Origin: JAVBQG01 sp031549185
Lineage (GTDB): Bacteria; Synergistota; Synergistia; Synergistales; Synergistaceae
Direction: 5' to 3'
Assembly: GCA_031549185.1 (NCBI GenBank)
Contig: JAVBQG010000028.1
Location: 1-17,643 of the forward strand
DNA: 17,643 nucleotides
Part shown: piece after piece, positions 14,059 through 17,643 of the stretch
How the letters are laid out: every line of letters begins with the position of its first letter
Position numbering within the stretch: position 1 is the stretch's first letter
Translations under genes and position numbers: made by a program
Notes under the pieces: generated by a model
Seen by the model: only the letters and a program-made list of their open reading frames with translations
Told to the model about the DNA's origin: nothing
Databases searched by the model: none

Positions 14059-15441
14059 ATGTTCGTCGGCAGAAAGACGGAGTTGAAAAGACTCAACGAC
14101 CTTTACGCGAGCGACCGCTTCGAGTGCGTCGTCGTCTACGGACGCAGGCGGGTCGGGAAGACGTCGCTGATCCACGAATTCGTCAAGGACAAGGAGAGCG
14201 TCTTCTTCACGGGCATGGAGACGGACGCCAGGGAAAATCTGGAGCACCTGAGCAGAAGCATCATGAAGCCGCCCTTTGGAGAGGGGGCTTCCCCCGTTTT
14301 TTCGAACTATCAGGAGGCACTGGACGCGATCTACGAGCAATCTGTGGAAAAACGCCTGATTCTGGTGGTCGACGAGTACCCGTACCTCGCCGGGTCCTAC
14401 CGCGGCATCTCCTCGCTTCTGCAAGCGCAGATCGATCATAAATTCAAAAACGGCCGGCTCTTTCTGATTCTCTGTGGCTCCTCCATGTCGTTCATGGAGA
14501 ATCAGGTACTGGGGTATAAAAGCCCGCTGTACGGCAGGCGCACCGCCCAGATGCGCATCAAGCCGTTTGGGTTCTTTGAAACCGGAGATTTTCACACGCG
14601 CTTCTCTCCCGAGGATCTGGCAGGCGTCTACGGCATCACAGGCGGCGTGCCCCAATATCTCGCGCTCATGGACGACTCGTCGAGCCTGGCGGAGAACATC
14701 GAGAGGAATTTTCTCGACCCGACCTCGTATCTGTTCGAGGAACCCGGCAACCTCCTGAAGCAGGAAGTCAGGGAGCCGGCAGGCTACAATGCGATTCTGC
14801 GGGCCATCGCGACGGGGAGCTCGCGAAACGCCGAGATCGCGACAAAAGTCTCCATCGAGAGCAGCGCCTGCAGCACCTATTTGAAAAACCTGATCTCCCT
14901 CGGCATTGTGAAAAAGGAGACCCCGATCACGGAGAAGTCGACGAGAAAGACGATCTACGCGCTGTCGGACAACATGTTCCGCTTCTGGTACCGCTTCATC
15001 CCCAACCAGATGGCGCTGATCCAGAACGGCATGGCTAAGAGGGCGTACAAGTCGATCGAAAAAGAATTTCCCGCCTTCATGGGACGCGTATTCGAGGATA
15101 TCTGCGTGGAATACCTCTGGAGGAAAAACGCGGCGGGAGAGCTGCCCGTGCGCTTCACGGAGATCGGACGCTGGTGGGGCAACGACCCGGCCAGACGCAG
15201 TGAAACGGAAATCGACATCGTCGCCACAGACGGAGAGGACACCATCTTCGGCGAGTGCAAATGGACGAACGAACCCGTCTCCCTCGCGGAGCTTGAGCTA
15301 TTGAACGAGCGGAGCGGTTTACTGCGCTTCCGGAACAAATACCTGCATCTTTTCGCCAAGCGAGGTTTCACCAAAGGCTGCCGGGAGAGAGCCGCGGAGA
15401 TGGGGAACGTAATGCTTGTTTCTTTTTCTGATATGGTGTAA
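14059..15441 (+). CDS. AAA ATPase of the archaeal-ATPase/DUF234 family
   Basis: A 460-residue protein with an N-terminal P-loop ATPase domain (MFVGRKTELKRL; Walker A GRRRVGKTS at about 28-36; Walker B LILVVDEYPYL at about 100-110). The sensor-like strand LFLILCGSSMSFM follows, and then KPFGFFE and GITGGVPQYLAL, both typical of this family. A winged-helix segment follows (NAEIATKVSIESSACSTYLK). The C-terminal DUF234 region carries ETEIDIVATDGEDTIFGECK, which fits a PD-(D/E)xK nuclease-like core (E..D....ExK). These genes are usually solitary and of unknown role; links with mobile DNA or defence have been suggested. The ATG at 14059 follows AAGGTGAG. Confidence 0.9.
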   Translation: MFVGRKTELKRLNDLYASDRFECVVVYGRRRVGKTSLIHEFVKDKESVFFTGMETDARENLEHLSRSIMKPPFGEGASPVFSNYQEALDAIYEQSVEKRLILVVDEYPYLAGSYRGISSLLQAQIDHKFKNGRLFLILCGSSMSFMENQVLGYKSPLYGRRTAQMRIKPFGFFETGDFHTRFSPEDLAGVYGITGGVPQYLALMDDSSSLAENIERNFLDPTSYLFEEPGNLLKQEVREPAGYNAILRAIATGSSRNAEIATKVSIESSACSTYLKNLISLGIVKKETPITEKSTRKTIYALSDNMFRFWYRFIPNQMALIQNGMAKRAYKSIEKEFPAFMGRVFEDICVEYLWRKNAAGELPVRFTEIGRWWGNDPARRSETEIDIVATDGEDTIFGECKWTNEPVSLAELELLNERSGLLRFRNKYLHLFAKRGFTKGCRERAAEMGNVMLVSFSDMV

Positions 15442-15492
15442 TCTGAAAATCATTGATCGAGTAATTGTTGTCCGCGTTGGCGTACGTACCTT

Positions 15493-16098
15493 TTGACGTG
15501 CCTTTTTAGTATAATCCTTGGACCTTTATCATGTCTTTGCTTCTTTTTACTCAATCAGCCGAAAGAATGGAGAAAAAACATTGTCAAGACAGTAATCGTC
15601 GTTGCCCTTGTAAGTTTCGTGATCACCCCTTCCGTGGTCGCTCCTGTTTTGAGAATCTTCATAGTTCAGGCTTTTGGGATTTCTAGTTCGTCCATGGCGC
15701 CCACTCTTGAACCAGGCGATAGCGTACTCGTTAATAAATTTTGGTTTCGCATGCCTCTTATCAAACCACAACGTGGTGACTTAGTGGTTTTCAAATACCC
15801 AGTCGACCCGAAGAGGGATTTTACCGGGCGGGTGATCGGGCTTCCTGACGACACAGTTGAAATAAAGGACGGGCATGTCCTCATCAACGGGCGCACGATC
15901 GCCGAGCCATACGTGGTCAACACCGATAATTTCAATATGGATCCGATCGAAGTCCCAGCTGGGAAATATTTCTGCATGGGTGACAACCGCCCAAACTCGC
16001 AGGATAGTCGCTTTTGGGGTTTTGTGCCAGGGGATTTTATCCGCGGTCCTATCGTCTTCCGATATTGGCCGTCCAACAGGAGTGGCATCATTCATTAA
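15493..16098 (+). CDS. Signal peptidase I homologue lacking the catalytic lysine
   Basis: A homologue of type I signal peptidase, the membrane serine protease that removes export signals. Two hydrophobic stretches lie near the N-terminus (about 4-20 and 30-60). Then come SSSSMAPTLEPGD with the catalytic serine before Met (about residue 67), PQRGDLVVFKYPVDPKRDF, and MGDNRPNSQDSRFWGFVPGD. The box that should read xKRxxGLPGD reads TGRVIGLPDD: the general-base lysine is Gly (about residue 112) and the following Gly is Asp. The frame has no ATG start; only TTG at 15493 is available, without a ribosome-binding site. The gene is more AT-rich than its neighbours. It may be a decaying or acquired copy, or a non-catalytic paralogue. 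Confidence 0.75.
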   Translation: MTCLFSIILGPLSCLCFFLLNQPKEWRKNIVKTVIVVALVSFVITPSVVAPVLRIFIVQAFGISSSSMAPTLEPGDSVLVNKFWFRMPLIKPQRGDLVVFKYPVDPKRDFTGRVIGLPDDTVEIKDGHVLINGRTIAEPYVVNTDNFNMDPIEVPAGKYFCMGDNRPNSQDSRFWGFVPGDFIRGPIVFRYWPSNRSGIIH

Positions 16099-16116
16099 TT
16101 TAATCTTGTCATGCCA

Positions 16117-16227
16117 TTATATAATGAGAGGTGCCCCTCCGGGGCTCGCGTAGCGAGAGAGCGCCTGACGAAGCGTCGCCGTGTCGACTTCCTCATATGG
16201 AATGGCCTTACGCACCAGAGTATCCAT
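16117..16227 (-). pseudogene. Truncated 36-codon ORF, possibly an AbiEi-like antitoxin N-terminus
   Basis: A short minus-strand frame reading MDTLVRKAIPYEEVDTATLR then QALSRYASPGGAPLII and a stop. The LxxxLxxYASPxxK-like opening recalls the winged-helix N-terminus of AbiEi/DUF6088-type regulators, which then stops abruptly. AGGTG lies a few bases before the ATG, and a possible promoter (TTGATT, 17 bases, CATATT) precedes it. It may be a relic of a longer gene or a chance ORF. Confidence 0.35.
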
Positions 16228-16328
16228 CGCACACCTCGTAGAATATGTAGTCTGATTTGAATAAAATCAATTTACCCTGCATATAATAGCAGAGCACAGA
16301 ATTTTCCACAAATTTCGCCTGCGACTAT

Positions 16329-16357
16329 TTGACACTTGCGAAAAAGCGTGGTAATAT
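16329..16357 (+). promoter_or_regulatory. Sigma70-type promoter of the oxidoreductase operon
   Basis: TTGACA (16329-16334), a 17-base spacer, and TAATAT (16352-16357). It lies about 35 bases before the leader peptide and 220 bases before the first enzyme gene, leaving room for the attenuator leader. Confidence 0.75.
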
Positions 16358-16391
16358 CCTCCACAATCTGCGAGAGAGGGAGGAAATGTTT

Positions 16392-16472
16392 ATGATGTTA
16401 CGCAGCGCTTCCATAGTCAACGCCATCATTATTATTAGCAACGCGGCTCCCCCTCGCGGGATCGGCGTTTAG
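16392..16472 (+). CDS. Leader peptide with an isoleucine codon run (attenuator)
   Basis: A 26-residue peptide, MMLRSASIVNAIIIISNAAP then PRGIGV, encoded between the promoter and a terminator. Four consecutive isoleucine codons (ATC ATT ATT ATT, 16425-16436) are the likely sensing codons; an ATA (16413) and an ATC (16461) are also present. GGAGG (16379-16383) is eight bases before ATG 16392, so this start is preferred over ATG 16386, which is only two bases from it. It resembles ilv-type leader peptides, whose translation rate reports charged tRNA-Ile. Its stop at 16470 places a terminating ribosome over the antiterminator region. Confidence 0.8.
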   Translation: MMLRSASIVNAIIIISNAAPPRGIGV

Positions 16473-16503
16473 CGCCGTTTGAACCCAGCGAGAGGTCGGA
16501 GCC
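16445..16503 (+). promoter_or_regulatory. Predicted antiterminator structure
   Basis: GGCTCC (16445-16450) can pair with GGAGCC (16498-16503), which is most of the 5' arm of the terminator. Inside it, CTCGC (16453-16457) pairs with GCGAG (16488-16492), GGG (16458-16460) with CCC (16484-16486), and GGCG (16464-16467) with CGCC (16473-16476). A ribosome stalled on the isoleucine run would leave this structure free to form and would prevent termination. A ribosome that reaches the stop codon at 16470 would break it. Confidence 0.7.
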
Positions 16504-16532
16504 CTTCATGAGAGGGGCTCCGATTTTTTTTT
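16496..16532 (+). terminator. Attenuator terminator upstream of the oxidoreductase genes
   Basis: A perfect 9-bp stem, TCGGAGCCC (16496-16504) with GGGCTCCGA (16515-16523), a 10-base loop and nine T residues (16524-16532). It lies between the leader peptide and the first structural gene, so it must be conditional for the operon to be expressed from this promoter. Confidence 0.9.
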
Positions 16533-16579
16533 GGAAAAATTCGCCAAGGCATGGGCTTTAATTCGAAGGAGGAAGAATC

Positions 16580-17164
16580 ATGGTCGACACAATGAACAGC
16601 ACCATCGAAATCCGGTGGCACGGACGGGGCGGGCAAGGCGCGAAGAGCGCGTCGGCAATCCTGGCGGAGGTCCTCTTCGAGGAGGGCAAGTACGCGCAGG
16701 CATTCCCCGAGTACGGGGCCGAGCGGCAGGGCGCGCCGATCAAGGCATACAACCGGGTTTCCAACAAACCGATCCGCCGCCGCTGCGGCGTGCAGAACCC
16801 CAATATCGTCGTCGTCGTGGACCCGACGATGGTCGAGACGGCCAATCCCTGCGAGGGATGCAAGGACGACGCGATCTACCTCGTCAACACGACGGAGGAC
16901 GCGACGGTCCTCCGTAAAAGACTCCGGTTGAAGGACGAGGCGCGGGTGCTGGCGGTCGACGCGACGAAGATCACGCTCGAGGAGCTGGGGCAGAACCGGC
17001 CGAACGCGCCGCTTCTCGGCGCGCTCTCGCACATCTTCTGCGACGTGCCGGTCGAGGCGTTCGCCGACCACTTCACGAAGAAAATGCGCCAGCTTTCGCC
17101 GAAGGCTCTCGAGGCAAACCGCCGCGCGATCCTTCGCGGACGCAGCGAGGCGGTCATCGCATGA
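16580..17164 (+). CDS. porG: 2-oxoacid:ferredoxin oxidoreductase, gamma subunit
   Basis: A 194-residue gamma subunit of a four-subunit pyruvate/2-oxoacid:ferredoxin oxidoreductase. The complex interconverts a 2-oxoacid plus CoA with acyl-CoA, CO2 and reduced ferredoxin in the cytoplasm of anaerobes. The family opening is EIRWHGRGGQGAKSASAILA (about 9-28), followed by GKYAQAFPEYGAERQGAPIK and VQNPNIVVVVDPTMVE. ATG at 16580 follows a strong AAGGAGGAAG. Its last bases overlap the delta subunit ATG (ATGA). Gene order gamma-delta-alpha matches the Thermotoga/archaeal type. The subunit does not reveal the substrate; the isoleucine-rich leader upstream points to branched-chain 2-oxoacids as one option, pyruvate being the other. 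The symbol is by family only. Confidence 0.9.
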   Translation: MVDTMNSTIEIRWHGRGGQGAKSASAILAEVLFEEGKYAQAFPEYGAERQGAPIKAYNRVSNKPIRRRCGVQNPNIVVVVDPTMVETANPCEGCKDDAIYLVNTTEDATVLRKRLRLKDEARVLAVDATKITLEELGQNRPNAPLLGALSHIFCDVPVEAFADHFTKKMRQLSPKALEANRRAILRGRSEAVIA

Positions 17165-17514
17165 GCGTGACCGGTAAACCGAAATCCTGGCGGGAGACGC
17201 CGCCCGCGACGATCGCCTTCGGCGCGACCGCGCGGGAGGTCGAGACGGGACTGTGGCGCAGCATGCGCCCCGTGCTCGACGCTGCGAAGTGCGTCTCCTG
17301 CCTCAGGTGTTGGCTGCAGTGTCCGGACGACTCGATCACGACCGATGCGGACGCGAAGGTTGACTGTATCGACCTCTTCTTCTGCAAGGGCTGCGGCGTC
17401 TGCGCGCAGATCTGCCCGACACAGGCGATCTCCATGCATCCGGAGGCGGACTTCGAAGCCCCCGCAAAGCACGGGCAGGCCCCGGGGGAAGTGGGTGATT
17501 TCATTGGCTCCTAG
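17161..17514 (+). CDS. porD: 2-oxoacid:ferredoxin oxidoreductase, delta (ferredoxin-like) subunit
   Basis: A 117-residue electron-transfer subunit carrying two [4Fe-4S] clusters. The motifs are CVSCLRCWLQCP (about 42-53) and CKGCGVCAQICP (about 78-89), both complete. The segment TGLWRSMRPVLDAAKC before the first cluster is typical of PorD. It passes electrons from the catalytic TPP subunit to external ferredoxin. The ATG overlaps the gamma stop, and the stop TAG lies inside the start of the alpha gene, so all three are translationally coupled. Confidence 0.92.
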   Translation: MSVTGKPKSWRETPPATIAFGATAREVETGLWRSMRPVLDAAKCVSCLRCWLQCPDDSITTDADAKVDCIDLFFCKGCGVCAQICPTQAISMHPEADFEAPAKHGQAPGEVGDFIGS

Positions 17515-17643
17515 CGCGGACAAATACCGGGAGATGACCTCCGGCAACCTCGCGTTCGCGGAGGCCATGCGCCAGATCAACCCGGACGTGGTGGCGGCCT
17601 ACCCCATCACCCCCTCGACGGAGATCCCCGTCCGCTTCGCCGA
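17495..17643 (+). CDS. porA: 2-oxoacid:ferredoxin oxidoreductase, alpha subunit (partial, cut by window end)
   Basis: Only the first 49 codons are present. After a GTG start at 17495, with GGGGGA upstream, the frame reads MISLAPSADKYREMTSGNLA and then FAEAMRQINPDVVAAYPITP and STEIPVRFA. The INPDVVAAYPITPST block is the conserved beginning of PorA-type subunits. An in-frame TTG at 17504 is an alternative start. The frame overlaps the delta gene end by up to 20 bases. The rest of the subunit, and presumably the beta subunit gene, lie beyond the window. Confidence 0.88.
   Translation, partial: MISLAPSADKYREMTSGNLAFAEAMRQINPDVVAAYPITPSTEIPVRFA

Overview
The window is GC-rich, gene-dense bacterial DNA from what looks like an anaerobe. 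The evidence is a pyruvate-type 2-oxoacid:ferredoxin oxidoreductase operon, a phosphofructokinase with PPi-type active-site residues, a QueT-family transporter, RecD2, and a DUF4125/TPR/DUF4037 trio common in gut anaerobes. Synergistota or a similar fermentative lineage would fit, but this is inferred from gene content alone.

Bases 1-5900 are accessory. On the minus strand lies the wreck of a diversity-generating retroelement (DGR). It has an asparagine-codon-rich template repeat (about 2487-2580) and a reverse transcriptase gene whose catalytic middle is deleted (1945-2246). The stop of that gene overlaps the start of a secreted DUF6273-type protein (137-1948). Next come two YafQ-like toxin-antitoxin loci. 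One is intact on the plus strand. The other, on the minus strand, has its toxin split by a 140-bp palindromic MITE-like element. A 44-bp fragment of the neighbouring LysM gene is duplicated beside the broken toxin. The minus-strand pair 4317-5895 encodes a TPR/membrane/BON/LysM protein and a possible GrpE-like protein.

Bases 6044-11376 are mostly housekeeping. queT is on the minus strand, divergent from gpsA, the PPi-type phosphofructokinase gene and recD2, which are tightly packed and look co-transcribed. A small unknown gene with its own good promoter follows.

Bases 11381-13879 (minus) hold the overlapping DUF4125, TPR and DUF4037 genes, a conserved module of unknown function; the DUF4037 protein keeps a nucleotidyltransferase-like motif. 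Divergent from it is a DUF234-type AAA ATPase whose promoter carries an inverted repeat. A signal peptidase I homologue follows that has lost its catalytic lysine, and then a truncated 36-codon ORF.

Bases 16329-17643 hold a sigma70-like promoter, a short leader peptide with four consecutive isoleucine codons, mutually exclusive antiterminator and terminator structures, and then the gamma, delta and (cut off) alpha subunit genes of a 2-oxoacid:ferredoxin oxidoreductase. This is the layout of an ilv-type transcription attenuator, placed in front of a ferredoxin-dependent oxidoreductase. It is the most interesting observation in the window: it suggests the enzyme is controlled by isoleucine supply and may act on branched-chain 2-oxoacids.
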